64,000 nt of DNA from Megamerina dolium (taxonomy: Eukaryota; Arthropoda; Insecta; Diptera; Megamerinidae): positions 34,396,540-34,460,539 of the forward strand of contig OY978527.1 in NCBI GenBank assembly GCA_963854835.1. The letters run 5' to 3'. Under the pieces are notes generated by a model. The model was given only the letters and a program-made list of their open reading frames with translations, was not told the origin of the DNA and made no database searches. This document shows positions 10,340-21,620 of the stretch, piece after piece. The position numbers were made by a program, and so were the translations under genes. The stretch's first letter is position 1, and each line of letters starts with the position of its first letter.

Positions 10340-11630
10340 ACAAACACTCTTTGCATATATTGAAAAAATATGTTAACATGAACATTGTGGACCGGAATTT
10401 CCAGAATTTAATGAATTTAATTTGATCTCTATTGAGAAAATAACTATTTTTGTATTGTATGTACTTGGTGTTCAACAATGTAACTACTACCAGGAAGAGC
10501 AAGATAAAATATATTCAGTGTATAATTTTTAATACAATATAATCTATACAAAACTCATTACTGAATAATTGAATTGTATTTCTTTTCTTTTCAAATTTAA
10601 TTGTATTGTTTGTATATTAAAATGCTAAACAATTTATTACCATACAATAGGCACCCTTTGGTGTGTTTGTATAAATATATCAAAATAAATTGACCAACAT
10701 TTAATAGAAATGAATGAATAGGATGGCAAATAGGTAAGCTAAAAAAAAAAAATCAAGTCGTGTGGCTAAAACTAGCTGCATATACGAGTAAGTGGCAAAA
10801 CATTTAGAAACATCTGTTCCATCCAAATTATACTAATGCAATTGGCTTCAAATTTATAAGAGAGTTTATACAACTCGTTGGATGGCTGTAAAGTCATAAA
10901 ATAAAATTGGCTTTACTTGAACAACTTTTTTGTGGAGACCACTTGCGGTTTTGTATCATTTGTACACTTATAGAACACACAGAAACACATATCATTTAGA
11001 AAATCAATAAAATCGATATAGAAAATAAAGATTTTAAAGAGAATTTATTTGCAAAAAAAAAAAATAATAGATTCGTACCACAATGTAACCCCCATACATA
11101 TACAGACACATACACTCTTAGAAACATGTATGTAGATAGGCCCATATTAAGTCAAATTCCTGACGCATGCTATACGCATGCCTATAGTTGATATATATAT
11201 GCATCCATACGAGTATGTATGTACTATGTACTGAGTACTGCAACTCTGAGTATGTATGTGACTGACTATATAAATAATATATGAAATTCTGCAGCAATGA
11301 AGTACGCTTGGCGACACACCACTATTCTGCACACACACGCACACACGCACGTCTTCAGTAAATGATTATGATGGTTTGCATCTGCTGCTAATGCGCCTAA
11401 AAATAAATTAAGTGAATACTATAGATGAGGTTTAAGCCATCCGTTGTTGATGACTTAAGACCCGCATGATTTGTTGTACATGCCATCTCACTACAATGAT
11501 AATGCGTCAAGTACTCTCTCAGGCTCACGGTACGAATTTCACATTTCAATTCAAATCACAATAGAGCTAAATCGAATAACAACACTCAACAAAATTAAGG
11601 TATGATTTTTGCAAACAAGTTGTCAAGTTA
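10340..11630. other. unassigned AT-rich stretch
   Basis: No gene or element was recognised. Simple-sequence features include A runs near 10741 and 11055 and a (CA)n-type run with ACGC interruptions at 11330-11352. Confidence 0.45.
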
Positions 11631-11735
11631 TTTTTATACCCTGCACAACAAGTGGACTGTTTCATTCATTTTGGTCAGATCTTAGTAACCACTTGAAGAA
11701 AAGTAGGAAGATAAACAGAAGTATATATTTGTTTC
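11631..11735 (+). mobile_element. DINE-1/Helentron-like 5' end fragment
   Basis: TTTTTATACCCTGCACAACA is followed by TTCATTTTGGTCAGATCTTA and ACCACTTGAAG. The same order starts the DINE-like copy at 40983 (TTTTTATACCCTGCATAATG ... TTCATTTCGGTCAGATGTTT ... CACTTGAAGG). Only about the first 100 bases are recognisable; the hairpin end and the (GTCC)n tract are absent. Confidence 0.65.
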
Positions 11736-11984
11736 ATCAGTGTCATCTCCATGGTTAATGAAAACATGTCCGTTCATCTTTTCACCTAGCTGATTCGAAC
11801 GAAAACTTATACAAAAGACAATCATTTTGATATGGAACTATAGTCTAAGAATACGAACGATTAGTCAAAATATTTATTATTTGAAATCCAATGAGATACA
11901 TTTGTAAGATGTAAAGTAAAGCTCGAAGATTAAAACAAAAATTGAACCAAGTCGGTTTGTGAAGAAATTACACCATGATTAATG

Positions 11985-12250
11985 AAAACATCTAAGCCTA
12001 CCATACAGTTTCTTATCGAGAATGGCCTACGACACAAGCCTATAAAAATAATGCGTTAATGTGCCAACGGATAAGCAGAAGCAGTTACATGTTATAAAAA
12101 TTAAGAAGCCACTTGACTGGCACGGTCGAGATGAGATAATACTTTCGGATGAAAAACTGTCATCGTCAAGCTAGCAAAAAAGTTTTTCTGATTTTGTATC
12201 TGCCGAAGATCGTATGACGTATGCTCTTCAAATTACTGATTGATGGTGCC
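11985..12250 (+). pseudogene. Tc1/mariner superfamily transposase fragment
   Basis: The plus strand encodes PLDWHGRDEIILSDEKLSSS, in which ILSDEK is the first catalytic block (Asp present) of an IS630/Tc1/mariner transposase. A degraded stretch ending DRMTYALQITD resembles the QNDRIYA segment that follows in maT-like families. Upstream, short broken frames continue for about 100 bases. No terminal repeats were seen. It is probably related to the relic at 1865-2400. Confidence 0.45.
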
Positions 12251-12254
12251 CACA

Positions 12255-13340
12255 GAAGGCCTCCGTTTAAATCCAGAGATAGCCGTTGTTGTTCCTTTTA
12301 CAAGGAAGTACGAATCCTATTTCGGCGTAGTGTGTCTCCAAAATACAACCTTCGTAATTCTCCAATGAGGTAAAATATCTAAGCATCATCTGGGACTGAA
12401 TTGGAATTTCCATGCTAAATAAGGCGACTGGAGTTATGTAAACTTGTAAACGATTTTTTTGAAAAACATTTTGTCTATCACCGAAAATAGTTTTCTGGAT
12501 GTACACCACCATGGTCAGTCCCATTGTTACGCTGCCGTGGTATGGTGGCCAAAAGTGACCAAAATATCAGCAATCCGTGAATGTAATAACCTACAAAGAC
12601 TAGTGTGTCTATCTCTATCTGGCTGCACTAGAGGCTCTGGTAGGACTCCGACCGTTAAACATTAATATTCAAAAATCAGCAGCAATCAGTGCCATTCGCA
12701 TTAACCTCCTTTAATGTTCACCACTGAGTTCAAGTGGACACGAAATAATCACCAAATATAAAAATATATTCTAACTCTGATTCCATGCCTCAAGAACTTC
12801 GTTTTCGCAGGCGCTTCTCTACAATCATCCCAGACAGACTGAAATGGAAAACAAATTAAATGGAAAACAATTTAATGCCCTCAGAACATAACTGCCTTTG
12901 GTTTACAGACGAAGGTACTGGCGTCGGGATATACAGTCCTAATACTCGCATATCCATGGCAACTGTCTTCCAAACAGAAGTACACGCCATAGGAATTTGT
13001 GCACGTCACCTTCATACCAAAAGGCTCAAACGGGCACGCATCCGTATTTACTCAGACAGCCAAGCTGCCATCAAATCTCTATCTTCAAGGGAGTTCTCTT
13101 CCAAATTAGTCGCCGAATACTTCCTTATCCTACAAAAACTTTCTATGCATTATGTTGGGTACCGGGGCACAACGGAATTGAGGTCAATCAAGTGGCAGCC
13201 GAACTAGCGAGAGTTGGCTCGTCTTCTCCACGTTGGCTCCATTAGACCACGACAAATACCAAATACAATGTACAAATTCGACAATTCTCCGCTAAGCAAA
13301 AACCCTCATCAGCTTTGATACAGCTTTTGACAGAATTAGT
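12255..13340 (+). pseudogene. non-LTR retrotransposon pol relic: RT C-terminus plus RNase H (LOA/R1-like)
   Basis: The first part encodes VVVPFTRKYESYFGV, like the NPxKTxLVLFTRKYK segment downstream of the RT YADD box. A piece near 12525-12640 (YAAVVWWPKVTK...NNLQRLVCLSLSG) matches the YGxLVWWP and LQRLxCLxITGA thumb motifs. From 12897 an RNase H domain follows: FTDEGTGVGIYS, VFQTEVHAIGIC (Glu), IRIYSDSQAAIKSL (Asp), then after a frameshift LCWVPGHNGIE. The final block is VNQVAAELAR, so the usual NE and last Asp are lost. Stops, frameshifts and the damaged catalytic set make it dead. The order RT then RNase H fits LOA/I/R1-group elements. Confidence 0.8.
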
Positions 13341-13914
13341 CTTAGCAAAACAAATCAACGCCTACAAAGGTGTACACCTTGTAAAAACATTTTGGATTAT
13401 ATTTAAAATTAATAAAATAAAATATCTGATCGGATCGGAAGAAATTGATCACACGTGAACGCTACCTACAACAATTGATGGAATTGAGCTCGAGGACTGA
13501 TGGAAAAACGGTGAAGGACATATCGGAAGCACTGTCCTGGAATGAGCTACCCCACCCGCTATGTAGTTTACTAATTGTTCAGATCAATAGCATATGACCT
13601 GGCTGACCAACACTTCAAACTTACTAGAAAACCATTAATTAAAAAAAAGTCAAATAATTGTAAATTATTAGATATTTTTAAGTCGCTTGTAATCTATGGC
13701 TTAGTGTCAGTCATTTATACAATTTCAATATTGAATAGTTTGCATACATTCATTGTATCTCAGATCAATACAAGAAACATTGAACGAAGATAAAACCACA
13801 GCCTAATAGTTTGAAATTTCATATTTATCCGTATTTAATTTCAAATAGTTAGCCTTTTTGCTTTTTATTTCTTTTTACATTCACATTTCAATGCACACTA
13901 CCAGTTGATTATAA
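13341..13914. other. unassigned AT-rich stretch
   Basis: Nothing recognisable apart from a short GC-richer piece at 13430-13560 (AATTGATGGAATTGAGCTCG) whose translation, LMELSSRTDGKTVKDISEAL, gave no family I can name. Confidence 0.4.
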
Positions 13915-15475
13915 AAAAATCTCCTTACAGTCGGCTAGGGCCGACCAAACTATACCCTGCATATGTAGATTTATATATAAAAAGTTTACTCGAATATCCA
14001 ACTTTTCTTTTATTTCCACTTTTCGAGAAACAATTTTTGCATATACTACTAATTTACACCCGAAATATGGTTGACTTTGACGAAGTAAAAGGATTTTAAG
14101 ATAATTCCGAGGCTTAGTATGGGAGCTATATAAAAAGTGGGCGTGGCTTACCACTTTCTAGTAAATCCAATTAATTTTTCAATGTTAATCCACACCTTAA
14201 ATTTGGTGTCCTACGTTGAATAGTTTCTAAGTTATGGTGGTTAACATTTTTGTTTAATTTCCTCAACTTTGTATGGGAGCCCCAATAAGAAGTGGGCGTG
14301 GTACGCTGATTTTTCGCCAGATTATTTCCGACTACGATATTAATTTAAGTGTCAATTATGGTTATTCTAGACAGAATATTGCCGACAATACAGCTGTTTC
14401 AATTTAAAATTTGTATGGGGCCTACGATAAACAGTGGGCGTGGTGCGCCCATTTTCTGTGAGCCTAGTTGCTCGTACAATACTAATCCATACCCTAAGTC
14501 TCGTTGTCCTAGGCTAAATGGTTTGTAAGCTATGGAGCTTAAAATTTTAGTTTAATTCACTCGACTTTGTATGGGAGACCCATGAAGGAGTGGGCGTGGC
14601 ATACTGATTTTCTGCCAGATTTTTGCCGACTACGATATTAATTTAAGTGTCAATTATGGTTATTCTAGACAGAAGATTGCCGAAGTTACAGCTGTTTCAA
14701 TTTAAAATTTGTATGGGCGTGGTGCGCCCATTTTCTGTGAGCCTAGTTGCTCGTACAATACTAATCCACACCTTAAATCTCGTTATTCTACGCTGAATAG
14801 TTTGCAAGTTATAACCGGTAACATTTTTTTTAATTTCCGCAACTTTGTATGGGAGACCCAAAAAGGAGTGGGCGTGGCACATTGATTTTCCGCCATATTA
14901 TTTCCGACTACCGTGTTAATCTAAGTGTCAATTATGGTTATTCTACACAGAAGATTGTAGAAGTTACAGCAGTTTCAATTTAAAAGAAGTACAGACACTT
15001 TGTATGGGAGCTACGCTAGAAAGTAGGCGTGGCTCATCCACTTTTGGTGAGGTTATATAGTAGTATAATATAACTCTATGTGCAAAATATTGTTGTCCCA
15101 AGTGGTATATTGTGTGAGTTATAGCAAGTTAAAGATTTTGAAAATTTCGAGGTTAGTCGCTTTGAATGCTTGGTGTGGGCGTGGTTATTGACCGATCATG
15201 CCCAATATCAATCCCCTCCGTACCCTTGGATCATAGATTACTTATGCCAAATTTCATCGAAATAGCTCAATATTTACTCAAGTTATCGTGCGAACCAGCC
15301 AGGTGACAGACAGACGGACGGACGGACGGACGGACGGACATCGTTAAATCGAAAATTTAATCGACGCTGATCACGAATATATATCCATGTCTATATCTCC
15401 GGAGATTCCTTCAAGTGGACACAAACATCTGACCGAAATGAATATACCATGCATATTGCATTATGCAGGGTATAA
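13915..15475 (-). mobile_element. DINE-1/Helentron-like non-autonomous element, copy 1 (1.56 kb)
   Basis: The element is oriented on the minus strand by analogy with DINE-1. Its 5' end (at 15475) reads TTATACCCTGCATAATGC on the minus strand. The matching inverted sequence TATACCCTGCATATG lies near the other end at 13951. Outside that is a terminal hairpin GTCGGC-TAGG-GCCGAC at 13931-13946. Near the 5' side is the tract (GGAC)n at 15311-15339. The interior is a series of about 150-bp units, each with TTTGTATGGGAG and a GTGGGCGTGG box. Subterminal inverted repeats, a 3' hairpin, (GTCY)n and an AT-flanked insertion are the known DINE-1/Helentron-associated layout. It encodes no protein; open frames across it are artefacts of the repeats. 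Confidence 0.8.
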
Positions 15476-16930
15476 TAAAGGTCCACAAGTAAATACTTTT
15501 GGCGGTAAGTATTGGTCAAAATTTCCGAAGGGCTATTGTTAGTCATTTTATATTTGAATAGGAAATAAATCTTTATATTTCACATTTAAAAACAAAACGT
15601 CGTCTTGATTGATGAGTTTGAGTATCGTACATTGTGGCTTTTATATAGATTTTTTTCACTTCAATATTAAGCAGATACCTCATTTGTTAGGTATCCTTCC
15701 GCAAAAGGGTTACTTCCGTTTTGTTATTATTGTTATTCATTTTAACGGGAATCCAATGTTTATCTACAAAAGGATAACAATGCAATTTTCTTGCATTTTC
15801 TTTCTTAAAGAGAGGCATGCTCGGCTAAATTGTACATAAAGTATCATTATTATTATAATGAAGTAGTATTTTGACAGTATGTGTTTACCTTGTCATAGTA
15901 GTTATTCATTGTTATTTTACATTTGAAATACATCCACATGTAGACATGCATATATGTTTTCTGATGTGCAGTCTTCCTTTTCATGCACACAATGCATTCC
16001 CTGTTATCTGCTAGATGAGAACGTTTGGCGCAAGCATTTGTAATAAATTTAAAATTTGTGACATTTATCTCACCAGTGTTTGCATCTTCAATGTTTTTGT
16101 AGGACGTGTTTCGACGTTAAGTCGTTTAAAGTCGAAAGAGTTGAGTTTTAGCACGTGAATCTATTTTCAATGTCAACTTCTTCAGAAACACTATACATTC
16201 TTAAGCATACTATGGATTTACATCTGAGTATGTAAACAATCCTTAGAATAAACAAAAAAAATAAAGAAAGGATATCTCTTATATTTCGTTTATGAATATA
16301 CTATACACATCTATGATTCTCTTAGATAAGTACACGAATGTAAGTGATTATACGATAATTAAAAAAAAAATTATTATTTGGTTTTGTTTGAAAAATATGT
16401 CCGTGTACTTACGATCTCTTAAACGACAACAAATAAATCGAATTTGCGACTGCTGTCCAGCGTTGCCAGAATGACGACCGAATGGTGCCCTTTTTGATAT
16501 TGGTTTTCCATGAAAATTACAATTTCTCGGAATTTCAGTAGCAAAATAAAAATGATTGAATAAAATTTGAAAAAATTGAGACTGAATCAATTTGAAATTT
16601 TTGATTGATGAGGTTGCTAAAGTCTATTAAAAATCAATTTCCATAAATTTTAAATGACAAGAAAGTCTCAGCGGCATAATTTCTATCATTTAATTTGCAC
16701 ATATTATTGCAGCTATAATTTAGTTTCGATGATATTTCTTAAAAAAAAAAAAACATTTAATACACAAAGCGGAGCTCTCAAGCATCTTGTAATCTTGTTT
16801 TGAAAATATATTTCTTTGAAAACAAAAATGGTCACGAATATTCGTGAATTACTAAATTGATGGAAATTGTTTCAGATCTCAAATTGCACATCTTTTATCT
16901 AACATTTAAAATGGCGTTATAGAGGAGCAA
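15476..16930. other. unassigned AT-rich stretch
   Basis: Only short frames of biased composition are present and no motif was recognised. An A run lies at 16741-16753. No element ends were identified. Confidence 0.45.
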
Positions 16931-16934
16931 AATA

Positions 16935-17010
16935 TTTTAAAGGTGCCCACCTGTCGGCAAGAAATAAACAATACTTCTGACAGCCAAAAAACTTTAACTA
17001 TTTCTAAAGT
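16935..17010 (+). repeat. short tRNA-SINE body fragment
   Basis: AAGGTGCCCACCTGTCGGCA, then AGAAATAAACAATACTTCTG and ACAGC, corresponds to the SINE body segment GGTACCCACCTGTCGGCAAG ... CTTCCGACAG. About 70 bases remain; head and tail are gone. Confidence 0.6.
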
Positions 17011-17394
17011 TGATTCTATTTTGATTACCTGATAGAATTATTACCCAAAGCAGCATATTAATGAAATATTATATTTATAAAAATGTAAACACAACCAATA
17101 AATAATGGATTTATTCTTAAATTATGATTCCTCCCCCACCCCCTTCATTCTATGATATATTCTCTGGCAACTCTGTTGTTGTCGATTTTTAAATTATTTG
17201 TCATCTGCAAATTGATAGCCAGTAGCCATGTGTTATTGAAATCTTAACAAGCTTCCGTTCTTAAATTATACAACTGTTGCCAATATTAACAAACATATGT
17301 ATATAGTGTATATGGGGTAAAGCAAAAAAATATGGAGTCAAATTAAATTCGCACGGTTTACTAATACACCATTAACTCAAGACAGACCCAGCAG

Positions 17395-17800
17395 AAATTT
17401 CTGGAAATACATTGTAGCTACTACCTAACGACAACTGCTCCAAGCTGATTCAGTCTCTTAATAGAGTACAGTGCAGAACTATGGTTGGCGCAATTACGGT
17501 ACATTCCCTCACGGCATCTCACGCTCACAAGATGGGTCTCATAGATAACGACGGATGCAGAAGATGCAAAGGAGACTCTGGAGCATCTGTCCAGCACTCT
17601 GTAGGACTCGCTTAAATTGCTTAAAGCGGCCTTAAGTAAAAGAGCACTCTTAAAATTCTCAACGAAAATCGAAATATTTAAAAATCTTTACAGCTCGTAA
17701 CTAGGTCTTTTCGTTTTTGCTATCACTAAGGACCTATATAGGGTTTATGTGTGACCTCTTCGCGGAGGTCTGCCAATATAACTACCTAATTTTCTTTGCC
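17395..17800 (+). pseudogene. non-LTR retrotransposon C-terminal tail and 3' UTR relic
   Basis: Near 17483-17605 the plus strand encodes HSLTASHAHKMGLIDNDGCR followed by RCKGDSGASVQHSV. This is the LTGH...LxKMGL...C..C...H tail region of RNase H-bearing non-LTR elements. The first two cysteines are present and the final CPAL motif is lost. The following 150 bases end GGACCTATATAGGG ... GTGACCTCTTCGCGGAGGTC TGCCAATATAACTACC (split by a space here), with a GACCTC/GAGGTC hairpin, a pattern of LINE 3' ends. No RT or RNase H domain is attached. Confidence 0.65.
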
Positions 17801-18285
17801 ATAGACGATATTCTGGCAAAGTTGGCGAATATTTAACTTACCGTTAAGTAATAATAATTACGTGGAATTATGTTCAGCGGTGTTTGCTATTTAGAAAGTT
17901 CTCTATTCTAAGAAAAGTACATGTTATACAATATTATAGGCCATTAAATTAATGTAGATGGTCAAAATGTTTAGAAAAAATTAAGACGGATCTTCATTTT
18001 CAATAAACTAAGCCGTAGTTGGTGCTATTGGACACGCAATGATAACCTGTCGAAAAGCAAAGCTAGAAATAATTCTGAATTTAATCCCATTACACATGGT
18101 TGTACCAAAGGCAGTAGAAGGAACCCAAGTAGTTTCTCAGGAGGTAAAGCAATGACTGAAACTTCTAAAGCGCTATTGGACCTAGGAAACCCCAGGAAAC
18201 AAGGAAGCAATTTAATTTGGAGAAAGTCTTTGCGGTAAAATTCGAGATATAAAAAGAAGTTAAACAATTTAAACGATTCTTACTC
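17801..18285. other. unassigned stretch between two LINE relics
   Basis: No motif was recognised. A short AATAATAATT near 17850 may be the tail of the LINE relic just upstream. A minus frame at 18025-18267 is hydrophobic but has no family signature. Confidence 0.4.
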
Positions 18286-18289
18286 CTTT

Positions 18290-18990
18290 AAGGAACACAC
18301 AATCATGTGAGGAGCCGGGGTATATGGACCTACAACCAAATACTCAGAACCTATGGGTAATTACTAAAGCATTTTTTAAGCAGATATTCTTGCTATTGAA
18401 ACATGTGCTCAGTTTAATCTACTTAAATATAATCGAAAATACAATAAAACAGGAAATAGCCATATTATCGAATAGCCAACTGATATGAAGTGCATTACAA
18501 GTTGGAATGGGACTGCCTACAGAAACTAAATCAGTTAAGCCAGAACAACCAAATCATTCTCTGCTTTGTCCCTAGATATATAGGAATTCAGGTTAAGAAA
18601 GTAGCTGACGGATTAGCCAGAGAAGAAGTCTCCACGATAATGATAGAGCCAGAACCCTATTGTCGTAATGGAACAATAGTATAGCACGTTGTTTGAAGAG
18701 AACAAGAAAGACAAAAGAGACACACACTCTTCGTCACCTTAAGATAATCTACAACTACGAAAGATTTTAATTTTACATTTGTTTGTCCAAGAACAGATTA
18801 AGAATATTAACCAGTTTTTTTTCCGGTCACTGTAGGCTCAAAGAGCATTTGTGCAAAATAGGAATAGCAGCAGATCTAGTGTGCAGATTTTTCGCCAGAT
18901 CACAGCTGGGATCATATTTGATAACAGGCTTTGAAATTTATGAGACAAGAGTTTTGGAATGTATGAGTTGAGCATTATATCAAACAACCC
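18290..18990 (+). pseudogene. non-LTR retrotransposon RNase H and tail relic
   Basis: The plus strand encodes in successive frames GAGVYGPTTKYSEPMG, ADILAIETCAQFNLL (RNase H Glu block), then ILSNSQLI, where the catalytic Asp of DSQ is Asn. The next blocks are LEWDCLQKLNQLSQNNQI and CFVPRYIGIQVKKVADGLAR (the His motif is degraded to RYIG; the final Asp is kept). After 18783 comes RLRILTSFFSGHCRLKEHLC and a fragment of the Cys tail. Several stops and frameshifts are present. The lineage looks close to the relic at 3750-4540 (the same CAQFNLL-like and LSQNNQI-like segments). Confidence 0.8.
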
Positions 18991-20835
18991 CCAATATTTA
19001 GTCTCGACGCAGGCCTTCATGAACCTATATTAATTGGCAATTTTTCTCAATGCCGTCTACTTTCACCTACTGGGCATAAATACATTCTCATATAAAATCT
19101 TGATATTCGCTAGCTAACAAATCCAATCGAATGGCAAATTGGCACATCTGATTTCAGAAATGTTGAACAACATCATCTCCCTTTAATTCACACACACACA
19201 GTGGTAATATTTTTATTTATGCACATAATTTTTTTTCTGGTTTAGTATAATCAAGTTGGTTACGGTCGGCAGTGTTTATATTTACTCGTATAAACTGATT
19301 TTGCAGCAATTGCCCCAAATGTCGCCAAAATCAATAATTCCCTCTCTTCCCGCACACGGATCATCCGATAACGATACGATTAAAAGGAGTGATCAAGCGC
19401 GGCGAATGCATATTTTAATTCGTATTTCAATTCTTTGCTAATTTGCTTATGTATTTTTATAAAATATGTTAGCCATGATCACATGTAGTAAGAGATGATG
19501 GTGTATAGTATATGATATTGATTTGTTGTTAGTTGCAAAATATATCGGACTTGCTACCGCTAATTGTATGAATTCTCTTTTTTTATGAAAACAATTTCTC
19601 AAATTTTTCGAATGCCTTATTTTTCTTCGTTTTTATATTTGTATATATGCAATTTAGTGGATACGGTTTTTTGTTTGAAATTTCAACATTTAGTTATCGA
19701 TCTTGATGTTAGTATACTCGTTCGTACAGCAGTTCTACTATTATTGTAATACTATGATATAGTGAAAATATGTCGAAAATGTCTCCTTTTACGAGTATGC
19801 CGCCAAAGATATATATGCATACAAATGTCAATGTGTGTTTGTGGCATTTTTGTTTTTCTTTATCGCTGTTCAACACTTAATTATAAAATAGACACACTCG
19901 ATAGCTCGATATAATCACAAAAATAGTAGTTGCATGATCAACATCTAATGTCTCAGGTTGTTTGATCTAACCGTGTTTTTAATTAATTTAATTTAATTTA
20001 ATTTAATTGATTTAGACTATGTAGTAGTCGTAAATATAAATCGCACAAACAATAAAATCAGAAACAGAAAATAATATGCATAATATTGTAATATTCGTTA
20101 AAGAGGACGTTATTCTGTTACAATAAGGGTGGTCTCAGTTCAAAACATTCAATTCCTTTTCGTTCATATTTAAATTTTCAAGTTGAAAGTGAAAAGTGAA
20201 GAATGCCCTAGTTTTGATCTCTTGTAGTATCTACTTAAATGAAAGTATCCTTTTTGTGCTTGTTATTGTTGTTGCCTGAGAGCAACTAAAATAACAACTT
20301 ATATTTAGATGTCTGAATGAAAGATGAGCTAAAATTATTATGCAGGTATCAATTTTAATCCTGCGCATGCATAGCCCACACACGTTTGTAGCTCGTTGTG
20401 GAATTGTTTGAAAATGCTAGCCTAGTCATGTATGTATGTATTGAAGGTAATATGAAGAGAATATGAATTTCTAGTTATTACTGCAACGAATGCGATTAAT
20501 ATCAACTGAATGCGAGCATGCAATATTATGTATTATAAAATGAAGAGGATGGAATTTCTTATATACGTTCAGCTGATCAACACACGTGCTTCATTAGGAG
20601 GACTCCTATAGGAATCTATATACATATAAATACGTACGTTTATTTGTTAAGCAGTGTATAATTGTTTTTTTAGTTAAATCGAGTGTAAAGATTAATATTC
20701 GTTTTTAATTAAATTCTGTAAATTCTGAGCAATATAAACGAAATCTAATATCAATATTGTGGCAATAGGTTTCGGAAGATGTAAGAAAATAAAAGTTCCC
20801 ATCTCTATTTCTATCGAATAGGTAAAATTAATGAA
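18991..20835. other. unassigned AT-rich stretch
   Basis: No gene or element was recognised. The stretch contains AATTT-type repeats (19985-20010, TTAATTTAATTTAATTTAAT), an E-box CACGTG near 20584 and several TATA-like motifs. Open frames here are short and hydrophobic or low complexity. Confidence 0.45.
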
Positions 20836-20839
20836 TCGT

Positions 20840-21620
20840 GAAACTTACTTATGTGGCCATTATAATCGAAAATCAATTCAGGCCGAATCCAGCATGGTCC
20901 AGTTCATGAAATTCAAGTCAAGCGCTGTCAAGTTCTCCAGTACTTGGTCTTTCCACCGGAGGTTAGGAATGCCTCTTCTGCGTTGTGCACCAGTGGATTC
21001 CGAATATAACACCTTAATTTTTAATACGCTTTATTATAATGGTGTCGGCATACAGCTCATACGCTCTTGGTTGTACTTTATCCTTACCTTATTCGATACT
21101 ACGACCATTCTCTCATCTGAGGTAGAAATTGTCCAAGCTTCGGCGCCACATGTAAGGACAGGCATGATGAAGGACTTGTAGAGTGTAGTGTTCGTTTCTC
21201 GGGAGAGGTCTCGACTTCTTAACTGGTCACTTAACCCTGTTGTAGCACCTGTTACCAAGAGAGATCTTTCGCAATATCTTCAGGCCCTTCACGACTTTAA
21301 AGTCGTAGTTATCAATTGTGACGAACTGTCCAAGACGCCTTGACTTTTTGTTGGTTGACACTGGGTACTTCATCTTGTCCTCGTTCACCGTAACACCCAT
21401 TCGACGCGACTCTCTTTCCAACTCAGAGAATGCTGCACTGACTACTCGCGTGTTCATGCCAATTATGTCATTATCAACGGCGTACGCTAATAACATGACA
21501 CTTTTGTTCAAGATAGTGCCAATATGTTTTTCCAGTACGATCACGCCTCTGCTGGATCTGAGTCGATTATAGTCGATCGGGTGAGATGGAAAACTACCTG
21601 TGGCAAAGATACAACATTCT
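20840..21620 (-). pseudogene. RTE/CR1-type reverse transcriptase C-terminal relic
   Basis: The minus strand reads, from 21600 downward, IDYNRLRSSRGVIVLEKHIG, then VMLLAYAVDNDIIGM, corresponding to the RT YADD box. The first catalytic Asp is Val. Next come ESRRMGVTVNEDKMKY, RRLGQFVTIDNYDFKVVKGL, QLRSRDLSRETNTTLYKSFI and PVLTCGAEAWTIS, the classic thumb order. The last part, to about 20840, matches the GRP...WKDQVLENL...GxxNW C-terminal segment. Frameshifts break it at least twice. Shorter relatives lie at 30150-30320, 46390-46960 and 60125-60590. The exact clade (RTE versus CR1-like) is not settled. Confidence 0.8.

Noticed and set aside
13915..15475. CRISPR-like or satellite array from repeated GTGGGCGTGG blocks
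   Set aside because: Units are about 150 bp, diverged, and bounded by element ends seen in other copies. This is internal structure of a transposable element in a eukaryotic genome.
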